Assembly: GCA_004297645.1 (NCBI GenBank)
Contig: SCUG01000136.1
Span: 1 to 5,821, forward strand
Source: Saprospiraceae bacterium
GTDB lineage: Bacteria; Bacteroidota; Bacteroidia; Chitinophagales; Saprospiraceae
Direction of reading: 5' to 3'
DNA length: 5,821 nt
Below the pieces are notes generated by a model. The model had not been told where the DNA came from and ran no database searches. It worked only from the letters and a program-made list of their open reading frames with translations. This document shows, piece after piece, positions 1 through 5,821 of the stretch. Positions within the stretch are counted from its first letter, which is position 1. Each line of letters starts with the position of its first letter. Made by a program: the position numbers and the translations under genes.

Positions 1-1
1 C

Positions 2-217
2 CTCGACCCCGAAAAAGGCGTGAACTACCCCCGCTGCACCGCCGGCAAACGCAACTGCCCGCCCGACGACTGCGGCGGCCCCTGGGGCTACATTGATTTT
101 CTGAAAGCTATCCAAAACCCGAAACACCCCGAACATGAAGATATGCTGGATTGGGTGGGCGGGGAGTTCGATGCGGAGGAGTTTGATTTGGAGGGGGTGA
201 ATGAACGGCTGCGGTGA
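2..217 (+). CDS. plasmid pRiA4b ORF-3-like protein, C-terminal part (start lies outside the window)
   Basis: The frame is open from the first bases and ends at TGA 215-217, giving the last 71 residues. The visible piece has the typical end of the pRiA4b ORF-3 family (also called IS1096 passenger TnpR-like): a Cys-rich stretch (C at 'PRCTAGKRNCPP'), then 'DDCGGPWGY', then 'HPEHEDMLDWVGGEFD', and a final 'FDLEGVNERLR'. The role of this family is not established; it is common on plasmids and in accessory regions, so nothing can be said about a reaction. A GTG at 20 could be read as a start, but the family sequence continues upstream of it, so the gene is entered here as a partial. It is separated from the CRISPR operon by a repeat-filled gap of about 180 bases and is probably a separate transcription unit. 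Family call fairly sure; function unknown. Confidence 0.82.
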   Translation, partial: LDPEKGVNYPRCTAGKRNCPPDDCGGPWGYIDFLKAIQNPKHPEHEDMLDWVGGEFDAEEFDLEGVNERLR

Positions 218-222
218 GAAAG

Positions 223-348
223 GGCATAGAGGTGACACCTTTTGAAAAGGTGTCACCTCTCAACGGCATAGCGGTGACACCTTTTGAAAAGGTGTCACCT
301 CTCAACGGCATAGCGGTGACACCTTTTGATAAGGTGTCACCTCTCAAC
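223..348. repeat. three tandem 42-bp units, each a long palindrome
   Basis: The units are 223-264, 265-306 and 307-348, with one substitution between neighbours (A230 to C272, and A288 to T330). Unit 1 contains a perfect inverted repeat with 16-bp arms (228-243 and 245-260) around the single base G244. Units 2 and 3 have the same structure, centred on 286 and 328, with one and two mismatches. Each arm contains GGTGnCACC, which is itself a palindrome, giving six such sites centred on 235, 253, 277, 295, 319 and 337. The block starts 5 bases after the upstream stop codon and ends 48 bases before the next likely start. It could be a transcription-ending or RNA-stabilising hairpin for the upstream gene, an operator array, or a REP-like mobile repeat. 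The sequence alone does not decide between these. Confidence 0.93.
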
Positions 349-361
349 CGGGAAGCAGCCG

Positions 362-371
362 TTTTTTTTTT
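362..371 (+). other. run of ten T between the palindromes and the membrane protein gene
   Basis: Ten consecutive T follow the third palindrome, but 17 bases separate the end of that palindrome (344) from the T run, and no GC-rich stem sits directly against it. It is therefore not a textbook intrinsic terminator, though together with the upstream hairpins it may weaken read-through. Homopolymers of this length are prone to slippage and to sequencing error. Confidence 0.4.
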
Positions 372-396
372 ACACACGGGAAAAATTACTTTAGAA

Positions 397-1041
397 ATGA
401 AAAGCAATATGCTGGTTTTTGGTTTGCTGTTCATACCCCTTCTCGCTGCTGGTCAAGCGGCGCAAGATTCCCTATTGCAGTTTTTGACGGAAAATAAAAC
501 CAGTGTGCAGGAGTTGGTCAACAACTACAAAGCGGTGTCATTCAATTGGGCACAGTTTCTCGCCACCTTCGCAGGTTTCCTTTTCCTGGCAGGTCTCACC
601 TGGAAATTTTGGGCGAAAGACAAGCTGGCACAATACGTCAAAAAGAAATCGCAGGAAGCCATTGACAGCATGGGCAACCTGAAAACAGCCAACATCCTCG
701 TCGTCAGCGGCAAGGACAGCAGCACGGCTTTTCTGCAAAGTTTTTTCAGAGCCAAGCAGTTCCCCAATGTCGAATTTCAGCCCAAGCCCGGCTTCACGCC
801 TCACGTCATTTTCGCCAACAACGAGGACGGAACTTTGGACAAAGCCGCCGTCCGCCAAATGGTTAAGGAGGACATGGTGCTGTTTTACTTCGGCAAAAGC
901 GGCACTTGGGACTTCGCCAATGACACGCCCGAACTCTCCCGGAAAATCAACTTCGCCAACTCCCGTGCGCAGATTTATGGGAATCTGATGAGCAGCCTGG
1001 AGTTTTTGGAGCTGGTGAAACCGAGGATAAAAAATGTTTGA
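397..1041 (+). CDS. small membrane protein with a cytosolic alpha/beta domain, next to cas10; candidate type III CRISPR accessory effector
   Basis: The protein has 214 residues and I do not recognise its family with confidence. Residues 5-18 are hydrophobic and end in 'LLAAGQA', which looks like a signal peptide or first membrane segment. Residues 22-50 would be outside the cytoplasm. Residues 52-70 form a clear transmembrane helix, followed by a basic stretch (K70, K74, K76, 'KKK' 82-84) that puts the C-terminus in the cytosol. Residues 95-210 alternate strand and helix: 'ANILVVSG' 98-105, 'NVEFQ' 124-128, 'PHVIFANNEDG' 135-145, 'MVLFYFGKSG' 160-169, then a helix rich in 'FANSRAQIYGNL' 186-197. 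This suggests a Rossmann- or receiver-like sensor fold. ATG 397 is preferred because the upstream in-frame extension (from GTG 214) would translate the palindromic repeats and bury the signal segment; ATG 409 is an alternative. The stop overlaps the cas10 start by 8 bases, so the two are probably co-transcribed and translationally coupled. The effector role is inferred from context only; an unrelated membrane protein remains possible. Confidence 0.72.
   Translation: MKSNMLVFGLLFIPLLAAGQAAQDSLLQFLTENKTSVQELVNNYKAVSFNWAQFLATFAGFLFLAGLTWKFWAKDKLAQYVKKKSQEAIDSMGNLKTANILVVSGKDSSTAFLQSFFRAKQFPNVEFQPKPGFTPHVIFANNEDGTLDKAAVRQMVKEDMVLFYFGKSGTWDFANDTPELSRKINFANSRAQIYGNLMSSLEFLELVKPRIKNV
1023..1026 (+). 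promoter_or_regulatory. ribosome binding site GAGG that supports the cas10 start at 1034
   Basis: GAGG lies 7 bases before ATG 1034 and inside the end of the preceding gene. It favours this start over the in-frame ATG at 1052, which has no comparable upstream purine motif. It is the best Shine-Dalgarno-like site among the genes of the window, and with the 8-base overlap it fits coupled translation. Confidence 0.5.
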
Positions 1042-3667
1042 AACTGATTTTATGAACGACCACAAATCCATACTCTACAAAGCCGCCCTGCTGCACGATG
1101 TCGGGAAGTTTTGGCAGCGCTCCGAAAGCGTTCGGGGAAAGCATCCCAAGCATTCCGGCATTTTCGTGGAAAAATGGTTGCAGGATGACCTCGTCAGGTT
1201 CATCGTGGAGCATCACCATGCTGCGGATTTGAAGGGCAAAAACCAAAACCTGCTTTGGTACAACTTGGCCTCCATTGTTTGCGAAGCTGACAACCTGGCG
1301 AGCGGCGAGCGGCAAGAGGAAAACCTGATGTACCGCCGCCCATTGGAAAGCGTTTTCAACCAAATCAGCTTCCGGGGCAAAAAATTTGACAAAAAGCTCA
1401 TCCAGCCCATCGGCAGGTTGCGTCCAGACAACCAATATCCTTTTCCTGAAGATTTTGACCGGAAAGACGAAGCCGCTAAAATGGCCGTAAAAGTGAACTA
1501 CGCCGACCAATGGTGGTCATTTCAAAATGAGGCCGCCGAAATGCCAGGCATGCACGAAGACACTTTGCTCCATTTTTACAAGAAATATCTCTGGTGCGTA
1601 CCCTCCGCTTATTTCAAATCTGTTCCCGACATTTCCCTTTATGAACATTCCCGCCTGACGGCTGCGATTGCGCGTTGCTTATATAATTCTATCGCAGAAA
1701 AATCCGGCAACGACCCTGCGCAATGGGCGCAGCTTTCCATGAAAGATTACCGGGAGAAGAAATGCTACCGGCTGGTCTGCGCCGAATTGAGCGGCATCCA
1801 AAAATACATTTACAACATCGCCCACAGCGGCGCCATGCGGGCGCTCAAGGGGCGCTCTTTCTGGCTGCAACAGATTGTGGACAGCGTGGCGAGCCATCTT
1901 CTGGAAAAATTCAATCTGCCTTTGGCGAACCTCATCTTTGCCGGGGGCGGGAAGCTGATTGTACTCCTGCCAAATACGGATGAAGTAAAAGAGAATTTGC
2001 CGAAAATTCAGTCTGACATTGAAGGACGGGTATTTGAGGAGTACGACGGCAATATCAGCTTAGTGTTTGGTGAAATAGAATTGATGGGCAATGACTTTTT
2101 TGGAAGGAAAATCAGCGGCAAATGGAATGCGCTTTACAAAAAAGTGGAAGAAAATAAGACCCGTAAGCTGGCAGGACAGTTTAAGCCTGAATTTTTCAAA
2201 GCGGGTGATTTGTATGGAGACATTCAGCAGTGTAATGCAACCAAGCGGGAAATATGCAGAAAGGAAGATTTAAAAAAAGGAGGTACTGTATTTATCGGCG
2301 CCCCCAAGTTCACCCGGTACAATTACAATACACCGAATAAGACCTTAGCAGCTTATGGGGTTTGGAATGATGAAACAACGGAAACCGATAAGATTATCTG
2401 TGAAGAGCAATTCCGCTCACAAGACGTCGGCTATGAAATCCGAAAAGGCAAACAAATAGGCATTTTCAAAACTGACAAGTCCGACTTTGATGTGTTGGGA
2501 TTGAACAAGATTGGTTTCCTCGGCGATGACAGAAAGGACTATGGAAAACATTTAAGCCTGCTGCTGCACAACGACGACGATTTTTTGAACGAGCTGAAAA
2601 ACCAGCAAATCCCCAAAGGCTGGAAATTCTACGGCGGTGACTGGGTACCCCTCAAATCCGGCACGGACAGCACCCGTGAATTCGACGAAATAATCTCCGA
2701 CGCCATGGGCATCGAGCGCCTCGGCGTGCTGCGCATGGATGTGGACAACCTCGGTGAAATATTCAAAGGGGGGTTAGGCGAAAACGCCACCTTCTCCCGC
2801 ATCGTCCAACTCTCCGCCATGCTCGACTTCTTTTTCAGCGGCTACCTCAACGTGCTGAAAGAAATGTGCTGGACAGTCGGGCAAGGCATCGTCAGCAAAA
2901 GCGAACTGACAGAAGCGGAAGCATTAGCCCTCGACGTGGAGGACGACAAAAGCGCCATGCCCCTACGGGACATCCTCCAAATCGTCTATGCCGGCGGCGA
3001 CGACCTCTTCATCGTCAGCACCTGGAATGTGCTGCCCGACCTCGCCTGGTGGATTAAAGAACGCTTTGAAGAATTTACCTGCAAAAACCCTTGCTTCACG
3101 CTCTCGGCGGGCATCGCCCTGTTCGACAACAAGTACCCGGTCTATAAAGCCGCCAAATATGCCGGGCAGGCGCTTGACGATGCCAAAGGAAAATGGAAAG
3201 ACAAAAACGGCAAGGAGCATGAGAAAGGGCGCATTTCTTTTTTGGGGAAGGCGATGTCGTGGAGGGATTTTGAAATCAGCCGCCACTTGGCAAAAGAACT
3301 TTACAGTACAACCGGGCAATTGAAACGGGGCTTGGTCAGCCGATTGGAGGAGATGTACGACAACTACTATTCCGTGAAACAGCAACTGAAATGGCTGAAA
3401 AAATACCAGCCGGACCGGGTGCGCCCTTTTGAAAAAGCGGAATATTCCAAATGGCGTTGGCGGGGTTGCTATTCTTTGTCCCGCTTTGCGGAACAAGTGA
3501 GAAGGTCAGAAGCAAAAGACAAAATCAATCAGTTGGCGGCGGATATTTTCACCAGCCAATATCATCTTGAAGATAACCAAAAATCCATCTCCACCGACAC
3601 GGACTTCATCACCTTTTTGGACGTGCCGGTGCGCTGGGCGGATTTGTTAATCAGAACTAAAAAATAA
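1034..3667 (+). CDS. cas10: Cas10/Csm1, large subunit of the type III-A complex (HD nuclease and cyclic oligoadenylate synthase)
   Basis: This 877-residue protein is the signature subunit of type III CRISPR systems, somewhat longer than the well-studied Csm1 proteins of about 760 residues. The N-terminal HD domain has H21-D22 in 'LLHDVGK', H37/H40 in 'KHPKHSG', 'EHHHA' 59-63 and D86 in 'ADNLASGER', the family pattern for target-activated ssDNA cleavage. The first palm begins near 'LSGIQKYIYN' (252-261). The region between the palms, about 390-480, normally binds zinc through four Cys; here C400 and C456 remain but their C-x-x-C partners are T403 and Q459. The second palm has 'RMDVDNLG' with D569 and D571, and the intact GGDD motif at 654-657, which in this family makes cyclic oligoadenylates from ATP. 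The C-terminal helical domain ends with the typical 'VRWADLLIR'. It starts inside the preceding membrane protein gene and is followed 5 bases later by csm2, so it sits in one operon. Family and both activities are strongly supported; activity itself is inferred. Confidence 0.97.
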   Translation: MFETDFMNDHKSILYKAALLHDVGKFWQRSESVRGKHPKHSGIFVEKWLQDDLVRFIVEHHHAADLKGKNQNLLWYNLASIVCEADNLASGERQEENLMYRRPLESVFNQISFRGKKFDKKLIQPIGRLRPDNQYPFPEDFDRKDEAAKMAVKVNYADQWWSFQNEAAEMPGMHEDTLLHFYKKYLWCVPSAYFKSVPDISLYEHSRLTAAIARCLYNSIAEKSGNDPAQWAQLSMKDYREKKCYRLVCAELSGIQKYIYNIAHSGAMRALKGRSFWLQQIVDSVASHLLEKFNLPLANLIFAGGGKLIVLLPNTDEVKENLPKIQSDIEGRVFEEYDGNISLVFGEIELMGNDFFGRKISGKWNALYKKVEENKTRKLAGQFKPEFFKAGDLYGDIQQCNATKREICRKEDLKKGGTVFIGAPKFTRYNYNTPNKTLAAYGVWNDETTETDKIICEEQFRSQDVGYEIRKGKQIGIFKTDKSDFDVLGLNKIGFLGDDRKDYGKHLSLLLHNDDDFLNELKNQQIPKGWKFYGGDWVPLKSGTDSTREFDEIISDAMGIERLGVLRMDVDNLGEIFKGGLGENATFSRIVQLSAMLDFFFSGYLNVLKEMCWTVGQGIVSKSELTEAEALALDVEDDKSAMPLRDILQIVYAGGDDLFIVSTWNVLPDLAWWIKERFEEFTCKNPCFTLSAGIALFDNKYPVYKAAKYAGQALDDAKGKWKDKNGKEHEKGRISFLGKAMSWRDFEISRHLAKELYSTTGQLKRGLVSRLEEMYDNYYSVKQQLKWLKKYQPDRVRPFEKAEYSKWRWRGCYSLSRFAEQVRRSEAKDKINQLAADIFTSQYHLEDNQKSISTDTDFITFLDVPVRWADLLIRTKK

Positions 3668-3672
3668 TCAAA

Positions 3673-4113
3673 ATGGTCACTCAAACTATTGGCACTTCGG
3701 TCGTAAACGGAGAAACCAGTGTTGGTAGCTGGATTTCAGGCGGCATGGACCCGATTTCAGTAGAATACGCCAAATTGTTTGGAATTGCCCTTGCCACAAA
3801 TGGGCTTTCTACCAGCCAGATTAGAAATGTTTTTGGCGAAGTAAGACGTATTCAAATGAAAGGCATGGAGTCTATTTCATTCCAAAATGATGTTTTATTG
3901 CTTAAACCAAAATTGGCGTATTCATCTGCAAGAAAGGTTGCAAAAAAGAAGGAGGCCTCAGAAGCTGCAAAGGCTTTGGAAAAGGTGCTTTCAAAAGGCA
4001 TTGATGCTATATTTCTTGCCAATGACAAAAGTACTAAATGGCATCGCTTTGAAAATTTTGCCAATTTCTTTGAAGCAGTCCTTGCATATCACAGAGTGAA
4101 TGAAAAAGGCTGA
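3673..4113 (+). CDS. csm2: Csm2, small subunit of the type III-A complex
   Basis: This is a 146-residue, mostly helical protein of the usual size for Csm2, the small subunit that lines the inner filament of the Csm complex and contacts the crRNA-target duplex. Family features are 'LSTSQIRNVFGEVRRI' (around 45-60), 'LLLKPKLAYSSARK' (around 74-87) and the C-terminal 'FENFANFFEAVLAYH'. The first 25 residues are poorly conserved and look disordered. The start follows cas10 by 5 bases in an A-rich stretch with no Shine-Dalgarno, and the gene ends in tandem stops TGA TAA. Its GC content (about 41% over 3721-4020 by hand count) is clearly lower than that of csm3 and of the second half of cas10. The presence of Csm2 rather than Cmr5 marks the system as III-A. 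Confidence 0.94.
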   Translation: MVTQTIGTSVVNGETSVGSWISGGMDPISVEYAKLFGIALATNGLSTSQIRNVFGEVRRIQMKGMESISFQNDVLLLKPKLAYSSARKVAKKKEASEAAKALEKVLSKGIDAIFLANDKSTKWHRFENFANFFEAVLAYHRVNEKG

Positions 4114-4149
4114 TAATTCTTTTTTTCAACCAAATTAATCTTACTTAAC

Positions 4150-4959
4150 ATGAAAGGTAAACTCACCAAAAAGATAAAAATCGAAGGTCGCATCGTCGCC
4201 CTATCGGGCTTGCACATTGGCGGCTCCAACACGGGCATGAGCATCGGCGGGGCGGATGCCACCGTCGTGCGCAACCCGCTCAACAATGAACCTTATATTC
4301 CCGGCAGTTCGCTGAAAGGGAAGATGCGGAGCTTGTTGGAGCGTATGGAAGGGAAGTTCGGCGGCGGGGGCAACACGTTGGCAGGACCGCTCTTTATCAG
4401 CGATGCCGACCATGAGGTAGCCCAGGTTTTTGGCATTACGCCGGAAGATTTGAAAAAACAGAAAAAAGAAGACCGCCCCATCGGTCGCCTCATCGTACGT
4501 GACGGCAGACTGGCGGGTATCATGGACGGTGACAAATTCCTCGGTGGCAGAGAGGGCAAGGACAAATTGCTGAACAACAAAGCCACCGACATGCCCTACA
4601 CGGAAGTGAAAACCGAAGTGGTGATTGACCGCATCACTTCCGGTGCCACGCCGAGACAATTGGAGCGGGTGCCTGCGGGCACGGTGTTCGAGATGAAACT
4701 TATGCTCAACGTCTATGACGATGAGGAATTAAAACCCTTGCTGGATACCGTTTTCCGGGGGCTTTGCCTCGTGCATAACGATTTCCTCGGCGGTAAGGGC
4801 AGCCGGGGCAGCGGCGAGGTGAAAATCGAAGTGCGCAGTTTGCAATACAAGGATAAAACGATTTACGATAACGGTGGCAAATGGGCAGACCTTGATAAAG
4901 TCAAGGAAAAAATCACCATACCTGACGATATTGACCCCACATCAAAAGCCACCGCATGA
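4150..4959 (+). CDS. csm3: Csm3, backbone RAMP subunit and target-RNA endonuclease of the type III-A complex
   Basis: This 269-residue Cas7-group protein would form the repeated backbone that holds the crRNA and cuts bound target RNA at 6-nt intervals. The start of the RAMP fold is 'GLHIGG' (20-25). D36 in 'GGADATVVRNP' aligns with the catalytic Asp of known Csm3 (D32 in Staphylococcus epidermidis), so slicing should be intact. Next come 'YIPGSSLKGKMRSLLE', 'GRLIVRDGRL', 'TEVKTEVVIDRITSGA', 'RQLERVPAGTVF' and the glycine-rich loop 'FLGGKGSRGSG' (212-222). It is a little longer than many Csm3, mainly in the middle, where an acidic and lysine-rich segment precedes 'GRLIV'. The gap from csm2 is 36 bases, AT-rich, with no terminator hairpin and no Shine-Dalgarno. 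The stop overlaps the csm4 start as ATGA. Confidence 0.96.
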   Translation: MKGKLTKKIKIEGRIVALSGLHIGGSNTGMSIGGADATVVRNPLNNEPYIPGSSLKGKMRSLLERMEGKFGGGGNTLAGPLFISDADHEVAQVFGITPEDLKKQKKEDRPIGRLIVRDGRLAGIMDGDKFLGGREGKDKLLNNKATDMPYTEVKTEVVIDRITSGATPRQLERVPAGTVFEMKLMLNVYDDEELKPLLDTVFRGLCLVHNDFLGGKGSRGSGEVKIEVRSLQYKDKTIYDNGGKWADLDKVKEKITIPDDIDPTSKATA

Positions 4960-5821
4960 CCCACCGTTTCACAAAATATCGCCTCAGCTTCCCCGACGGC
5001 TTGCACCTCGACGCCGGAACCTACGGTTTTGAGAACACGGAAGTGAGCATCCACTCCGACACGCTGTTCAGCGCCCTGTGCTGCGCTGCCGTCATGCTCG
5101 AAGGCGACGACAGCGGGGTGAAGGCATTGAAAGAAAAGGCACGTTTCAGTTCGGCGTTTCCGTTTGCGGGCGGGCAGTTTTTCTTCCCAAAACCGCTGAT
5201 ACCGAGGGATTTTGACTTCCCCAACTATTCCGACGAGAAGAAATTCCGCAAGCTGAAATACCTGCACCAGAGCCTGCTTGAAGCCGACCTCGCTGGAAAT
5301 CTTGATTTGAAAGTATTTAAGGAAGAAGAAGTCAAAGACGGCTGCTGGCTCACCGCCAAGCTGGACGACGAAGATTTCCGGGTGTTCAAATTGAGCGAAC
5401 GCCCCCGCATCACCACCGGCCGGGTGACACATGCTGCGGAGATTTACCATTTTTCCGAAGTGCATTTCGACGAAGACGGCGGGTTGTTTTTCCTCGCCGA
5501 TTTCAGTGAACATCCCGATTTCAAAACCAAATTTGAAAGCTACCTCCGCCTGCTTGGTGACGAGGGCATCGGGGCGGACGGCACGGTGGGCAAGGGTTTT
5601 TTTGAAATAACCGTGGATGAAAACGTGGAGATAAAAACACCGGGCGACGCCAACGCCTTCCTGATGCTTTCGCTGTACAACCCATTGCCAACGGAAGCAC
5701 CCAACTTACGCCCCAATGAAAGCTACTACGAAATCCTGACCCGCCGGGGCTGGTCGAGCGCCCCCGGCATTGCCACATGGCGGCGGCGGTCGCTACGGAT
5801 GTTCGGAGAGGGGTCGGTGCT
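4956..5821 (+). CDS. csm4: Csm4, crRNA 5'-handle-binding RAMP subunit (Cas5 group), C-terminus beyond the window
   Basis: ATG 4956 overlaps the csm3 stop (ATGA, 4956-4959), and the frame stays open to the window end for 288 codons. Known Csm4 proteins have about 300-350 residues, so only a short end is missing. Csm4 caps the crRNA 5' handle and links Cas10 to the Csm3 backbone. Family features in order are 'GLHLDAGTYGFENTEVSIHS' (15-34) with 'HSDTLFSALC' (33-42), 'PFAGGQFFFPKPL' (69-81), 'RPRITTGRVTHAAEIYHF' (149-166), the glycine-rich 'LLGDEGIGADGTVGKG' (199-214), 'LSLYNP' (238-243) and 'RRSLRMFGEGSV' (277-288). No catalytic role is known for this subunit. The overlap with csm3 suggests coupled translation. 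The call is firm even though the gene has no stop in view. Confidence 0.95.
   Translation, partial: MTHRFTKYRLSFPDGLHLDAGTYGFENTEVSIHSDTLFSALCCAAVMLEGDDSGVKALKEKARFSSAFPFAGGQFFFPKPLIPRDFDFPNYSDEKKFRKLKYLHQSLLEADLAGNLDLKVFKEEEVKDGCWLTAKLDDEDFRVFKLSERPRITTGRVTHAAEIYHFSEVHFDEDGGLFFLADFSEHPDFKTKFESYLRLLGDEGIGADGTVGKGFFEITVDENVEIKTPGDANAFLMLSLYNPLPTEAPNLRPNESYYEILTRRGWSSAPGIATWRRRSLRMFGEGSV

Noticed and set aside
223..348. The palindromic tandem units as a CRISPR array
   Set aside because: The 42-bp units follow each other directly with no unique spacers, and there are only three. Palindromic character alone is not enough.
387..394. TACTTTAG as a Bacteroidota-type -7 promoter element (TAnnTTTG)
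   Set aside because: It has a mismatch, sits only 2 bases before the start codon, and no convincing -33 TTTG lies at the right distance.
214..396. GTG 214 as the start of the membrane protein
   Set aside because: It would translate the three palindromic units and a T-run-encoded stretch ahead of a clear signal-like hydrophobic segment that begins right after ATG 397.
397..1041. Naming the membrane protein Cam1
   Set aside because: The architecture is similar, but I cannot see a CARF signature and the family match cannot be tested here, so the name would overstate the evidence.
947..1510. Antisense open frame (187 codons) opposite the cas10 start; similar case at 2963-3496
   Set aside because: Both are opposite conserved Cas10 coding sequence (HD domain; GGDD palm and C-terminal domain) and show no family features.
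4114..4149. A terminator between csm2 and csm3
   Set aside because: There is a short T run but no stem before it; the gap is simply an AT-rich leader within the operon.
4863..5513. Long antisense open frame (216 codons) opposite the end of csm3 and csm4
   Set aside because: It lies opposite well-recognised Csm3 and Csm4 coding sequence and its protein has no recognisable motif, so it is a shadow frame.

Overview
The window carries the 5' part of a type III-A (Csm) CRISPR-Cas interference operon. All genes read left to right: cas10/csm1, csm2, csm3 and csm4, with csm4 cut off by the window end. A small uncharacterised membrane protein gene comes directly before cas10 and overlaps it. No CRISPR array, cas1/cas2, cas6, csm5 or csm6 lies inside the window; csm5 would be expected just past the right edge.

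Organism: most likely a Bacteroidota member with middling GC. Starts are preceded by A-rich leaders with little or no Shine-Dalgarno (csm2 and csm3 have none visible), and the protein sequences read like those of Bacteroidota type III-A loci. This is inference from sequence style; no search was possible.

Layout: 2-217 is the C-terminal end of a plasmid pRiA4b ORF-3-like protein. 218-396 is intergenic and holds three tandem 42-bp units, each a near-perfect palindrome, followed by a run of ten T. 397-1041 encodes a 214-aa protein with a signal peptide or first hydrophobic segment, one transmembrane helix and a cytosolic alpha/beta domain. 1034-3667 is cas10 (877 aa) with HD nuclease motifs and an intact GGDD cyclase motif. 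3673-4113 is csm2, 4150-4959 is csm3 with its catalytic Asp, and 4956 to the window end is csm4 (first 288 codons).

How they work together: Cas10, Csm2, Csm3 and Csm4, with Csm5 and a crRNA, form the RNA-targeting Csm complex. Csm3 would cut target RNA, the Cas10 HD domain would cut ssDNA, and the Cas10 GGDD palm would make cyclic oligoadenylate second messengers. The most interesting element is the membrane protein: its position and its overlap with cas10 make it a candidate signal-activated membrane effector, comparable in architecture (membrane helix plus cytosolic alpha/beta domain) to the known CARF-membrane effector Cam1, but with no CARF signature that I can recognise.
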